A program made the position numbers and the translations under genes. The notes beneath the pieces are model-generated. The model was not told where the DNA came from. It searched no databases and was given only the letters and a program-made list of their open reading frames with translations. Positions 42,842 through 51,938 of a stretch of DNA of 64,000 bases are shown here, piece after piece. Numbering within the stretch: the stretch's first letter is position 1; every line of letters starts with the position of its first letter. Source of the stretch: Caballeronia catudaia (lineage in GTDB: Bacteria > Pseudomonadota > Gammaproteobacteria > Burkholderiales > Burkholderiaceae); the NCBI RefSeq assembly GCF_001544755.2, contig NZ_FCOF02000029.1:1-64000 (forward strand), given 5' to 3'.

Positions 42842-43626
42842 GCTTCGAGCACGTTCGACAGCGTGCCAATCCCCCCGATCGACACATCCACGCGCGAGCC
42901 GTCCTTGATCGAGCCGACGCCGATCGACGTGCCGCACGCGATGACATCGCCGGGAACGAGCGTCATGTCCTGCGACAGCAGGCTCACTTGCTCGGCGGGC
43001 GAGAAGATCATGTCGTCGAGCGGATAGTTCTGGCGCTCGACGCCTTCGAGCGTCGTGACGACACTCGCCGCGCGCCAGTCGAAGCCATTGCCCGGCGTGA
43101 CGATCGCGGGCCCGAGACAAGTGAACGTGTCGAAGCCTTTGGAGCGGCACCATTGCGCGAAGTTGGGATCTTCCTGCAACAGTTCGATCGCGGTGACGTC
43201 GTTGACGCAGGTGTAGCCGAAGATCGCCGCCTCGGCCTCCTCGACCGAAGCGCCGCTCACCGTCTTGCCGATCACGATGCCCAGCTCGCCTTCGTACGCG
43301 ATCTTGCCTTGATAGCTCTTCGGCCGGCGTATCGACTCGTTCGGCCCGATCACCGACATCGGCGGCTTGATGAGAAATAGCGGATGCTGCGGCGGCGCTT
43401 TATCCAGCTTCTGCGACAGCGCGTAGTAGTTGTTCCACAGCGCGATGACCTTGCTCGGCTGGCACGGCGCGAGCAGCGTCAGGTCGTCCACGGCGAAGGT
43501 GATGTCGGTCGGGCGCGGGCGGTCGAACATCGCGCCGTCGTGCTGCACGACGCGGCCCGAGTGCTGATCGAGCGTGCCGAAGCCGATGCTGCCATCGGCA
43601 TCGCGAAAGCGAATCCAGTGTGTCAC
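42838..43626 (-). CDS. Fumarylacetoacetate hydrolase (FAH) family protein
   Basis: The 262-residue protein has the FAH fold metal ligands: YEGELGIVIG with the Glu pair near residue 117, and Asp in VNDVTAIELLQ near 146. KIAYEGELG and GDVIACGTSIGVGSI are family hallmarks. Members hydrolyse or decarboxylate keto acids (fumarylpyruvate, oxaloacetate, hydroxy-oxo-heptenedioate). The start is GTG at 43626 with GGGAG ahead. It lies 60 bases after the acyl-CoA synthetase of the oxalate operon; an oxaloacetate- or glyoxylate-related substrate is an inference. Confidence 0.85.
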   Translation of the reverse strand: MTHWIRFRDADGSIGFGTLDQHSGRVVQHDGAMFDRPRPTDITFAVDDLTLLAPCQPSKVIALWNNYYALSQKLDKAPPQHPLFLIKPPMSVIGPNESIRRPKSYQGKIAYEGELGIVIGKTVSGASVEEAEAAIFGYTCVNDVTAIELLQEDPNFAQWCRSKGFDTFTCLGPAIVTPGNGFDWRAASVVTTLEGVERQNYPLDDMIFSPAEQVSLLSQDMTLVPGDVIACGTSIGVGSIKDGSRVDVSIGGIGTLSNVLEA

Positions 43627-43686
43627 AGGTGTCTCCCTTGTGATGGGGCGCGGGCATGCTTGGCCCGCGCCCTCGTCCCCTCCTCC

Positions 43687-45894
43687 TTAAATCTGACCCG
43701 CGCCGCGCGCCCACTTATATTTCGCACCGAGCACCGCGACAGGCAATTCGGTCGAATACGCATACGCCGGCACGCCGTGCTCATACAAATACTCGGCCGC
43801 TTCCTCGACCTGGACATCGCCCGCGAGCGACGCCACGATCGGCTTCTCGATGCCGAGCGCCTTCATCTCCTCCTTGACTTCGATCACGAGCTTCGCGAAG
43901 ACCATCGGCGGCGTGATGATCGTGTGCCAGTAGCCGAGGATGATCGAATGGATGCGATCGTCTTCGAGCCCGAGGCGGATCGTGTTCTTGTACGTCGACG
44001 GCGGCTCGCCGCCCGTGATGTCGACCGGATTGCCCGCCGCGCCGAACGGCGGAATGAACTTGCGGAATGCGGCATCGAGATCGTCGGGCATCGTCATCAG
44101 CGAGAGTCCGTTGTCCACGCACGCATCCGACAGCAGCACGCCCGAGCCGCCCGCGCCCGTGATGATGACGACGTTCTCGCCCTTGGGCGTCGGCAGCTTC
44201 GGAATGCCGCGCGCGTATTCGAGCAGATCGCGCAAGGAGCGTGCGCGGATCACGCCGCATTGCTGGAACACGTCCTCGTAGATCTTGTCGTTGCCCGCGA
44301 GCGCGCCGGTGTGCGAGCTCGCCGCGCGTGCGCCGAGACTCGTGCGCCCCGCCTTCAGCACGACGACCGGCTTCTTCTTCGACACGCGCTTCGCGGCTTC
44401 GGCGAACGAGCGGCCATCCTTCAGGTCCTCGCAGTGCTGCGCGATGATCTCGGTGTTGTCATCCTGCTCGAAGAACGTGAGCAGATCGTCTTCATCGATA
44501 TCGCTCTTGTTGCCCAGGCCGACGATCGCCGAAACCCCCATCTTCGCCGAGCGCGAGAAGCCGATGATCGCCATGCCGATGCCGCCCGATTGCGAAGACA
44601 GCGCGGCCTTGCCCTTCACGTCGTACGGCGTGCAGAACGTCGCGCAGAGGTTCTTCGGCGTGTAGTAGAAGCCGTAGATGTTCGGGCCCATCATGCGGAT
44701 GTCGTACTGGCGCGCGATCTTGACGATCTCGTCCTGGCCTTCGTGATTGCCCGTCTCCGCGAAACCCGACGGAATCAGCACCGCGCCCGGAATCTTCTTT
44801 TCGCCCACTTCCACCAAAGCCTGAGCGACGAACTTCGCCGGAATCGCGAAGACCGCCACGTCGATGACGCCGGGCACGTCCTTCACGCTCTTGTACGCCT
44901 TGCGGCCCATGATCTCGTCGGCCTTCGGGTGGATCGGATAGATCGCGCCCTGATAGCCGCCGTTGATGAGGTTCTTCATCACCGAGTTGCCGATCTTGCC
45001 GTCCTCGTTCGACGCGCCGATCACCGCGACCGCATCGGGCTTCATGATGCGGTTCATCTGCGCGACGATCTGCTCCTGCGTCGGGCGATAGCGCGGTTCG
45101 GCCGGCGCGAAGTCCATCACGATGCGCACGTCCGCCGCGACCGCGCCGTTCGGGCTCGCGAAGACCGGATTCAGGTCCATCTCGGAGATGTGCGGAAAGT
45201 CGTCGACGAGACGCGACACGCGTTCGATCAGCGTGATGAGCGCCTCGCGATTCACCGGTTCCGCGCCGCGCACGCCGCGCAGCACTTCGGCGGCCTGGAT
45301 GCCGTCGAGCATCGATGCGGCTTCGTCGCGCGTGACCGGAGCCAGGCGGAACGTCACGTCCTTCAGCACTTCGACGAGCACGCCGCCGAGACCGAACGCG
45401 ATCAGCTTGCCGAACGACGGGTCCGTCACCGCGCCGATGATCACTTCCTGACCGGCGCCGACCATCTGCTGCACCTGCACGCCGACGAGCGTCGCGTTCG
45501 GGTCGTACTTCTTCGCGTTCGAAATGATCGTGTCGAAGCCCGCGCGGACATCGGCTTCATTCTTCACGCCGACGAGCACGCCGCCCGCTTCCGTCTTGTG
45601 CAGGATTTCCGGCGATACGATCTTCAGCACCACCGGATAGCCGATGAACGATGCGAGCTTCGCGGCATCGTCCGCCGATTTCGCCACGCCTTCCTGCGGC
45701 ACCGCGATGCCGTATGCATCGCAGACGAGTTTGCCTTCGGGCGCGGTGAGCGACGTGCGGCCTTCGGCCTTCACGCGATCGAAGATTTCGGCGACACGGC
45801 GTTTCGCGTCGGGCGCATGCAGCGGCACGACCTGCGCCGTCTGCGTGGATGAATTGGCTGCTTCGCTGCGTTCCTGGACAACCGTGCTGTTCAT
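43687..45894 (-). CDS. NDP-forming acyl-CoA synthetase (acetate-CoA ligase family)
   Basis: The 735-residue protein has an N-terminal ATP-grasp domain (about 30-260; KTEAGGVLVGV and LNPVFASPNGAV), then a CoA-binding Rossmann domain (VAVIGASNEDGKIGNSV near 290) and ligase domains with the phospho-His motif SSHTGALAG near 535. It makes or uses an acyl-CoA with ATP/ADP. Domain order (ATP-grasp first) is the reverse of the protein-acetyltransferase Pat. It is the third gene after the ThDP enzyme and frc, 85 bases from frc, so formate, acetate or oxalate are possible acids. Confidence 0.86.
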   Translation of the reverse strand: MNSTVVQERSEAANSSTQTAQVVPLHAPDAKRRVAEIFDRVKAEGRTSLTAPEGKLVCDAYGIAVPQEGVAKSADDAAKLASFIGYPVVLKIVSPEILHKTEAGGVLVGVKNEADVRAGFDTIISNAKKYDPNATLVGVQVQQMVGAGQEVIIGAVTDPSFGKLIAFGLGGVLVEVLKDVTFRLAPVTRDEAASMLDGIQAAEVLRGVRGAEPVNREALITLIERVSRLVDDFPHISEMDLNPVFASPNGAVAADVRIVMDFAPAEPRYRPTQEQIVAQMNRIMKPDAVAVIGASNEDGKIGNSVMKNLINGGYQGAIYPIHPKADEIMGRKAYKSVKDVPGVIDVAVFAIPAKFVAQALVEVGEKKIPGAVLIPSGFAETGNHEGQDEIVKIARQYDIRMMGPNIYGFYYTPKNLCATFCTPYDVKGKAALSSQSGGIGMAIIGFSRSAKMGVSAIVGLGNKSDIDEDDLLTFFEQDDNTEIIAQHCEDLKDGRSFAEAAKRVSKKKPVVVLKAGRTSLGARAASSHTGALAGNDKIYEDVFQQCGVIRARSLRDLLEYARGIPKLPTPKGENVVIITGAGGSGVLLSDACVDNGLSLMTMPDDLDAAFRKFIPPFGAAGNPVDITGGEPPSTYKNTIRLGLEDDRIHSIILGYWHTIITPPMVFAKLVIEVKEEMKALGIEKPIVASLAGDVQVEEAAEYLYEHGVPAYAYSTELPVAVLGAKYKWARGAGQI

Positions 45895-45979
45895 TTTGAG
45901 GTGTCTCCGTATATGGGCGTGCAGGGGCCCGCGCCGCCTCGTTCGAGGCGGCGGCGGTCAAGCGTTCAGAACGTTAAAG

Positions 45980-47242
45980 TCAGATCGCGCCGAGACTCTT
46001 CAATGTGGCGACCTGGTCGGGCGTGTAGCCGAGTTCGGCCATGACTTCATCGGTGTGTTCGCCGAGCAGCGGCGAGCGCACGACGTCGGTTGGGCTGTCG
46101 GACAATTTGATCGGATTGCCGACCGTGAGGTACTTGCCGCGCACCGGATGATCCACTTCGACTACGGTGCCGGTCTTGCGCAGCGACGGCTCTTCGGCGA
46201 TTTCCTTCATCGACAGGATCGGGCCGCACGGAATGTCGTGCTTGTTGAGGATTTCCATCGCCTGGAACTTGGTCTTCGACATCGTCCAGCGTTCGATCTC
46301 CGCAAATATGTCCTTCAGATGCGGCAGGCGCGCGTTCGGCGTCTTGTAGTCCGGATGATCGATCCATTCCTCGCGGCCGATCACCTTGCAGATTTCGCCC
46401 CACACCGGCGCCTGCGTGATGAAGTAGATGTACGCGTTCGGGTCGGTTTCCCAGCCCTTGCACTTCAGGATCCAGCCAGGCTGGCCGCCGCCCGACGCGT
46501 TGCCCGCGCGCGGCACCGCTTCGCCGAAGCTGCCGTTCGGGTATTGCGGATATTCCTTCATCACGCCGGTGCGTTCGAGCCGCTGTTGATCGCGCAGCTT
46601 CACGCGACAGAGGTTCAGCACGCCGTCCTGCATCGCCGCGAGCACCTTCTGGCCGCGTCCGCTCGTGTTGCGCTGATACAGCGCCGTGACGATGCCGAGC
46701 GCGAGATGCAGCCCCGTGCCCGAATCGCCGATCTGCGCGCCGGTCACTGTGGGCGGGCCGTCGTCGAAACCGGTCGTCGAGGCCGCGCCGCCCGCGCATT
46801 GCGCAACGTTCTCGTAGACCTTGCAGTCTTCGTACGGTCCCGGTCCGAAACCCTTCACGGAGGCCACGATCATCCGCGGATTCAGCTCCTGGATGCGCTC
46901 CCACGTGAAGCCCATGCGATCGAGCGCACCCGGCGCGAAGTTCTCGACGAGCACGTCGCATTTCTTGACGAGCGTCTCGAGCACCTTCTTGCCTTCGGGA
47001 TTCTTCGTATCGATGGTGATCGAACGCTTGTTGTGGTTGAGCATCGTGAAGTAGAGGCTGTCGGCGTCGGGGATGTCACGCAGTTGCTCCCGCGTGATGT
47101 CGCCCGCGCCCGCGCGCTCCACCTTGATGACGTCCGCGCCGAACCACGCGAGCAGCTGCGTGCAGGTCGGGCCGGACTGGACGTGCGTGAAGTCCAGGAT
47201 GCGCACGCCGTCCAGCGCCTTGCCAGAAGTGTTCACCGTCAT
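45980..47242 (-). CDS. frc: Formyl-CoA:oxalate CoA-transferase
   Basis: This class III CoA-transferase makes oxalyl-CoA from oxalate and a CoA donor (formyl-CoA, possibly succinyl-CoA). The 420-residue product follows Frc/YfdW closely: VRILDFTHVQSGPTCTQLLAWFGADVIK at the start, catalytic Asp in GAQIGDSGTG near 169, LRDQQRLERTG and GGGQPGWILKCKGWETD. In Oxalobacter Frc the flexible loop has four glycines; here the first is Ser (ASGGGQ). GGGAG lies 8 bases ahead of the ATG at 47242. It follows the ThDP enzyme by 45 bases. Confidence 0.92.
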   Translation of the reverse strand: MTVNTSGKALDGVRILDFTHVQSGPTCTQLLAWFGADVIKVERAGAGDITREQLRDIPDADSLYFTMLNHNKRSITIDTKNPEGKKVLETLVKKCDVLVENFAPGALDRMGFTWERIQELNPRMIVASVKGFGPGPYEDCKVYENVAQCAGGAASTTGFDDGPPTVTGAQIGDSGTGLHLALGIVTALYQRNTSGRGQKVLAAMQDGVLNLCRVKLRDQQRLERTGVMKEYPQYPNGSFGEAVPRAGNASGGGQPGWILKCKGWETDPNAYIYFITQAPVWGEICKVIGREEWIDHPDYKTPNARLPHLKDIFAEIERWTMSKTKFQAMEILNKHDIPCGPILSMKEIAEEPSLRKTGTVVEVDHPVRGKYLTVGNPIKLSDSPTDVVRSPLLGEHTDEVMAELGYTPDQVATLKSLGAI

Positions 47243-47287
47243 GGCTTTGTCTCCCAAATCTCTCTTACGACGTTTATAGGTTCACAT

Positions 47288-49054
47288 TTATTTGTACATC
47301 GTCTGCGCCATCGTGCCCGGCGCGTAGACAGTCGGATCGACCCAGATGTTGATGACCGCGCTCTTGCCCGTCTTCGCGATGGATTCGCGCGCGCGTTGCA
47401 GCGCGCCTGCGATCTTCGACGCCTCGCGCACTTCCTCGCCGTAGCCGCCGAGCATTTCGGCGAAGCGGCCATACGGCACATCCGACAGCAGATTACCGAC
47501 GTTGCCGCGCTCCTCGCCGTACTTCGCGAGCTGGCCGTAGCGAATCTGATTCATCGCCGAGTTGTTGCCGATCACCGCGATATACGGCACACCGAAGCGG
47601 TTCGCGGTTTCCATGTCGAAAGACGTCATGGAGAACGCGCCGTCGCCGTAATAACAGAGTACTTCTTTCTCCGGGTTCGCCAATCCCGCCGCGATCGCGA
47701 AGCCCGTGCCGACGCCGAGCGACCCGAGCGCGCCCGGGTCCATCCACTGACCCGGACGGCGCGGACGCACGGCCTGCGCGGAAATCGTCACGACATCGCC
47801 ACCGTCGCCGATGTAGATGGTGTCGTCCGACAGGAACTGGTTGATTTCGTGCGCGACGCGGTACGGATGGATCGGGCTCGCGTCGGACGTGAAGAGCGGC
47901 ATCAGCTTGGCGGTCGCGGTTTCCTCCAGCGCCGAGAGTTCACGCATCCACGCCTGGCGCGCCTGACGCTTGTCATTCTTGAGACGCCCGCTCGCCGCCT
48001 GCAATGCCGCGCCGAGAATCGCGCCCGGATCGCCGACGAGACCGAGATCGATATCGCGGTTCTTGCCGACCGTGCGGTAGTCCATATCGATCTGCACGAG
48101 CTTCAGATCTTTGCTGATGCGCTTGCCGTAGCCCATGCGGAAATCGAACGGCGTGCCGACGATCACGATCAGATCCGCCTTCGCGAAAGCCTGCGAACGC
48201 GTGCGGTCGAAGTGATGCGGATCGCCCGGCGGCAACAGGCCGCGGCTCGCGCCGTTGAAGTAGCCGGGAATGTCGAGGCCGCGCAGCAGCGCGACGGCTT
48301 CTTCGTGGCCGCGCGCGGTCCACACTTGCTGACCGTAGAGAATCGCGGGGCGCTCGGAGTTCACCAGCAGATCGGCGAGCTGCTCGATCGATGCCGGATC
48401 GCCGACCGATTTCGTCGACGCGCGATAACGGCCCGGCTGCGGAATCACGGCGCGGGTGACGTCGATCTCACGGTCGAGCACGTCGCGCGGAATTTCCAGA
48501 TACGCCGGGCCGGGCGCGCCGTTGAACGCTTCGCGGGCGGCCATCGAAATCATGTCGGCGACGCGCTCGGTGCTCGGCACGGTCGCGGCGAACTTCGTGA
48601 TCGGCGCCATCATGTCGACGTGCGGAAGGTCTTGCAGCGAGCCCATCTTGTGCTGGGTCAGCGCGCCCTGTCCGCCGATATGGATGATCGGGCTTTCCGA
48701 GCGGAACGCGGTGGCGACGCCCGTCACCGCATTCGTGCAGCCGGGGCCGGCCGTCGTGACGACGCAGCCGAGTTTGCCGGTCTGACGCGCATAGCCGTCG
48801 GCGGCGTGGGCCGCGACCTGCTCGTGGCGCACGTCGATGATGCGGATGCCTTCGTCGACGCAGCCGTCATAAATATCGATGATGTGGCCGCCGCACAGCG
48901 TGAAGATCGTGTCGACGCCTTCGTTCTTCAAAGCACGGGCGACCAGATGGCCGCCCGAGACGACGCCGGCGCCGCGGGTTTTTGCTTTCAGCGTGTCATC
49001 TGCGGTGGTGGTGGCTGGAGCGACTTCAGGGCGGCTGCTGACGACTTCGGACAT
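47288..49054 (-). CDS. ThDP-dependent oxalyl-CoA decarboxylase / 2-hydroxyacyl-CoA lyase-like enzyme
   Basis: The 588-residue protein has the three domains of the acetolactate-synthase family. The activating Glu is in DVRHEQVAAHAADGYAR near 75, and the ThDP/Mg motif is GDGAFSMTSFDMETANRFGVPYIAVIGNN near 485. Its N-terminal half (LCGGHIIDIYDG, GSLQDLPHVDMMAPITKF) and C-terminal end (YAPGTMAQTMYK) follow 2-hydroxyacyl-CoA lyases rather than classical Oxc, which has SAPGFLNG and DLQQGDYEE. Next to frc it should act on oxalyl-CoA, giving formyl-CoA and CO2, or join formyl-CoA to an aldehyde. AGGAG precedes the ATG. Confidence 0.82.
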   Translation of the reverse strand: MSEVVSSRPEVAPATTTADDTLKAKTRGAGVVSGGHLVARALKNEGVDTIFTLCGGHIIDIYDGCVDEGIRIIDVRHEQVAAHAADGYARQTGKLGCVVTTAGPGCTNAVTGVATAFRSESPIIHIGGQGALTQHKMGSLQDLPHVDMMAPITKFAATVPSTERVADMISMAAREAFNGAPGPAYLEIPRDVLDREIDVTRAVIPQPGRYRASTKSVGDPASIEQLADLLVNSERPAILYGQQVWTARGHEEAVALLRGLDIPGYFNGASRGLLPPGDPHHFDRTRSQAFAKADLIVIVGTPFDFRMGYGKRISKDLKLVQIDMDYRTVGKNRDIDLGLVGDPGAILGAALQAASGRLKNDKRQARQAWMRELSALEETATAKLMPLFTSDASPIHPYRVAHEINQFLSDDTIYIGDGGDVVTISAQAVRPRRPGQWMDPGALGSLGVGTGFAIAAGLANPEKEVLCYYGDGAFSMTSFDMETANRFGVPYIAVIGNNSAMNQIRYGQLAKYGEERGNVGNLLSDVPYGRFAEMLGGYGEEVREASKIAGALQRARESIAKTGKSAVINIWVDPTVYAPGTMAQTMYK

Positions 49055-49388
49055 TGTTTGTCTCCTCCTCGATTGGGTGGTGTGCGATCCCGTGGACGTC
49101 GCGCTGCGTCCCGGTTGCTGTGATATACAATATTCCACACACAGTATTAGTCAACTGTATCAAGCTCGGAAAAAACCCTGTGATGCAGTGCAATAATCGC
49201 TGAGATCTCCTTCCCGTCTCGGTTTGATCGTTTTCGACGCTGCAACGCATCAAATGTGTACAGCTCAGGCGAGTCGCGCGCAAAATTTATTTGCGCTCCG
49301 TGAAATGTGATATACAGTATTTCAGCGCGCCACGATGACGCGTTTTTGTGGTCGCGCCCATTCCCATCAGAGGACATTAGGAGACGCA
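49055..49388. promoter_or_regulatory. Divergent control region of the oxalate operon and sucCD pair
   Basis: This 334-base gap holds two copies of a motif also found at two other places in the cluster: TGATATACAATATTCC at 49121-49136, 67 bases before the ThDP enzyme start, and TGATATACAGTATTTC at 49308-49323, 66 bases before sucC. The second lies in an outer inverted repeat, TGAAAT (49301-49306) with ATTTCA (49319-49324). Position and sequence suit a GntR/FadR-type operator. The AT-rich cores could overlap -10 elements; I cannot define the promoters exactly. Confidence 0.65.
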
Positions 49389-50594
49389 ATGAACATCCAC
49401 GAATATCAGGCGAAGGCGCTGCTGCGAAAGTACGGCGTCGCGGTTCCGGAGGGCCGCGTCGCCTTTTCCGCGCAGGAAGCCGCCGATGCGGCCAGTGCGC
49501 TCGGCGGCCCGGTCTGGGTCGTGAAATCGCAGATTCACGCGGGCGGCCGCGGCGCCGGGCGCTTCGCCAACGATCCCGACGGCAAGGGCGGCGTGCGGGT
49601 CGTGAAGTCGGTCGATGAAGTACGCGAGAACGCGCGGAACATGCTCGCGTCGGTGCTCGTGACGAAGCAAACCGGGCCGGCGGGCAAGGAAGTGAAGCGT
49701 CTCTATATCGAGGAAGGCTGCGATATCGCGCGCGAACTGTATCTCGGCATGCTGGTCGATCGCGCCACGTCGCGCATCACGCTCATGGCGTCGACCGAGG
49801 GCGGCATGGAGATCGAGGAAGTCGCGCATCGCACGCCGGAAAAGATTCTCAAGGTCGCGATCGATCCGGCCACGGGCCTGCAGCCTTTCCACACGCGGCA
49901 GATCGCGTTCGGACTCGGGCTGACCGGCAATCAGATCAAGGCGGCGTCGAAGTTCATCACGGCGCTTTATCAGGCGTTCGTCGATCTGGACGCGTCCATC
50001 GTCGAAGTGAATCCGCTCGTCGTGACCGGCTCCGGCGACGTGATGGCGCTCGACGCCAAACTCAATTTCGACGACAACGCGCTCTATCGCCATGCGGATA
50101 TCGAGAAACTGCGCGACGAGGACGAAGAAGACGCCGCCGAAATCGAAGCGGCGAAGCACGGCCTCAATTATGTGAAGCTCGACGGCAACATCGGTTGCAT
50201 GGTGAACGGCGCCGGCCTCGCGATGGCCACGATGGACATCATCAAGCTCTACGGCGGCGAGCCCGCGAACTTCCTCGACGTCGGCGGCGGCGCGACGCAG
50301 GAGCGCGTCGCGACCGCGTTCAAGCTGATCCTGCGCGACCCGAAAGTGCAGGGAATTCTCGTCAACATCTTCGGCGGCATCATGCGTTGCGACGTGATCG
50401 CGCAAGGCGTCGTCGCCGCAGCGCGCGAAGTCGACCTGCGCGTGCCGCTCGTCGTGCGCCTCGCCGGCACGAACGTCGACGCGGGCCGCGAGATTCTGCG
50501 CGCGTCCCGCCTCGCCATCATTCCCGCCGAAAATCTCGCCGATGCCGCCGACAAGATCGTCACCGCCGTCGCCCAAGGAGGAACCGCCAAATGA
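49389..50594 (+). CDS. sucC: Succinyl-CoA (or malyl-CoA) synthetase beta subunit, accessory copy
   Basis: The 401-residue ATP-grasp subunit matches SucC: MNIHEYQAKALL, WVVKSQIHAGGRGAG, LFHT-type GLQPFHTRQIAFGLGL, VEVNPLVVTG and GNIGCMVNGAGLAMATMDIIKLYGGEPANFLDVGGGA. The FDDNALYRHADIEKLRDEDEED segment and extra length look like the alphaproteobacterial form rather than the usual 388-residue betaproteobacterial one. It may therefore have come by transfer and be specific to this pathway. Malate thiokinase (MtkA) is the other possibility. AGGAG precedes the ATG. Confidence 0.88.
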   Translation: MNIHEYQAKALLRKYGVAVPEGRVAFSAQEAADAASALGGPVWVVKSQIHAGGRGAGRFANDPDGKGGVRVVKSVDEVRENARNMLASVLVTKQTGPAGKEVKRLYIEEGCDIARELYLGMLVDRATSRITLMASTEGGMEIEEVAHRTPEKILKVAIDPATGLQPFHTRQIAFGLGLTGNQIKAASKFITALYQAFVDLDASIVEVNPLVVTGSGDVMALDAKLNFDDNALYRHADIEKLRDEDEEDAAEIEAAKHGLNYVKLDGNIGCMVNGAGLAMATMDIIKLYGGEPANFLDVGGGATQERVATAFKLILRDPKVQGILVNIFGGIMRCDVIAQGVVAAAREVDLRVPLVVRLAGTNVDAGREILRASRLAIIPAENLADAADKIVTAVAQGGTAK

Positions 50595-51466
50595 GCGTGC
50601 TGATCAATAAAGACACGAAAGTGATTTGCCAGGGCTTCACCGGCGCGCAAGGCACGTTTCATTCGGAGCAGGCGATCGCTTACGGCACGCGCATGGTCGG
50701 CGGCGTGACGCCGGGCAAAGGCGGCACGACGCATCTGGATCTGCCGGTGTTCGACACCGTCGCCGATGCGGTCGCGAAGACCGGCGCCGACGCGTCCGTC
50801 ATCTATGTGCCGCCGCCCTTCGCCGCCGATGCGATTCTCGAAGCCATCGACGCCGAAGTGCCGTTCATCGTCTGCATCACGGAAGGCATCCCCGTGCTCG
50901 ACATGCTGCGCGTGAAGCGCGCGCTTTCCGGGTCCGCGAGCCGGCTCGTCGGGCCGAACTGTCCGGGCGTCATCACGCCGGGGCAATGCAAGATCGGCAT
51001 CATGCCGGGGCATATCCATAAGCCGGGCAAGATCGGCGTCGTGTCGCGCTCGGGCACGCTCACTTACGAAGCCGTCGCGCAGACGACGGCGGCCGGGCTC
51101 GGACAGACGACGTGCATCGGTATCGGCGGCGATCCGGTGAACGGGACGAACTTCATCGACTGCCTGTCGCTCTTTCTGGAAGACGACGCGACCGAAGGCA
51201 TCATCATGATCGGCGAAATCGGCGGGTCGGCGGAGGAAGACGCGGCGCAGTTCCTGAAGGACGCGAAGACGCAAAAGCCGGTCGTCGGGTTCATCGCCGG
51301 TACGACCGCGCCGCCGGGACGCCGCATGGGTCACGCGGGCGCGATCATCTCGGGTGGCTCGGGAACGGCATCCGCAAAGATCGACGCGATGAAGTCCGCC
51401 GGCATTCACGTCGCCGATTCGCCCGCCGCGCTCGGCGAAACGATGGTGCGCGCGATGCGTCGCTGA
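50591..51466 (+). CDS. sucD: Succinyl-CoA (or malyl-CoA) synthetase alpha subunit, accessory copy
   Basis: The 291-residue CoA-binding subunit has MSVLINKDTKVICQGFTGAQGTFHSEQAI at the start, GPNCPGVITPGQCKIGIMPGHI in the middle and the phosphorylated His in MGHAGAIISGG near 248. AAGGAGG lies ahead, and the start overlaps sucC by ATGA. Together with SucC it interconverts succinate and succinyl-CoA (or malate and malyl-CoA). In this cluster it could supply succinyl-CoA as CoA donor for oxalate activation. Confidence 0.9.
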   Translation: MSVLINKDTKVICQGFTGAQGTFHSEQAIAYGTRMVGGVTPGKGGTTHLDLPVFDTVADAVAKTGADASVIYVPPPFAADAILEAIDAEVPFIVCITEGIPVLDMLRVKRALSGSASRLVGPNCPGVITPGQCKIGIMPGHIHKPGKIGVVSRSGTLTYEAVAQTTAAGLGQTTCIGIGGDPVNGTNFIDCLSLFLEDDATEGIIMIGEIGGSAEEDAAQFLKDAKTQKPVVGFIAGTTAPPGRRMGHAGAIISGGSGTASAKIDAMKSAGIHVADSPAALGETMVRAMRR

Positions 51467-51474
51467 TCGGCAAA

Positions 51475-51507
51475 CTTGCGAGGCGGCGCCTCTGACCGTC
51501 TCGCAAG
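51475..51507 (+). terminator. Possible terminator after sucD
   Basis: CTTGCGAG (51475-51482) pairs with CTCGCAAG (51500-51507) nine bases after the sucD stop, with inner pairing possible. No T tract follows directly, so the call is tentative. Confidence 0.4.
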
Positions 51508-51580
51508 ACACACATTTTGACAGTTTCAATGTGGGCGCATCGTAGACTGCAAGGTTCTCCAAGCCTGACAGTTGCGCCTC

Positions 51581-51934
51581 ATGATCCGTTTCTTCTACTT
51601 CGCCGTCGCAGCGCTGACGCTGGCCGTCTGTGTCGAGCATGCGCTGGCCCAGTCGCTTTCTCCGTCCTTCGGCCCCGCTTCTTCCCGTTTCGATGGCAGT
51701 GCGTCCGCGAACGTGAAGAACCCGCCTGCGCCGCCCAAAAGCCCGATCCACTGCCACTTGCAGGGCGCGCAAAGCCCGCAAAGTCTGTCGGCCGGGCTGC
51801 CGGGCACGACGCCGCAGCGCAGCGGTTCGATCGCGATCTTGCCCGATGGCAGTTCACAGGTGACGCAACAATCCGACGACAAGGGATCGCAGATGCCGAT
51901 GCAATCCCAGCAGCTCGACTGCGCGCGCGACTGA
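51581..51934 (+). CDS. Small exported hypothetical protein
   Basis: The 117-residue product has a signal peptide (FFYFAVAALTLAVCVEHALAQ) and a polar Ser/Gln/Pro-rich mature part with two Cys. No family recognised. It is followed four bases later by a second small exported protein of similar kind, so the two probably form a unit. The ATG at 51581 is preferred over an upstream TTG. Confidence 0.65.
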   Translation: MIRFFYFAVAALTLAVCVEHALAQSLSPSFGPASSRFDGSASANVKNPPAPPKSPIHCHLQGAQSPQSLSAGLPGTTPQRSGSIAILPDGSSQVTQQSDDKGSQMPMQSQQLDCARD

Positions 51935-51938
51935 CGCC

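Noticed and set aside
43384..45852. An 822-residue open frame on the plus strand antisense to the CoA ligase
   Set aside because: It has the same Arg/His/Asp-rich composition and no ribosome-binding site or motif; a shadow of 43687-45894.
47288..49054. Naming the ThDP enzyme oxc or ilvB outright
   Set aside because: Key sequence features of classical Oxc are missing, and the frc neighbour argues against acetolactate synthase, so a cautious combined name is used.
45644..49123. A 1159-residue open frame on the plus strand antisense to acyl-CoA synthetase, frc and the ThDP enzyme
   Set aside because: It is rich in Arg, His, Ala and Asp with no domain, and covers three well-supported genes on the other strand. 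Long antisense frames are usual at this GC content.
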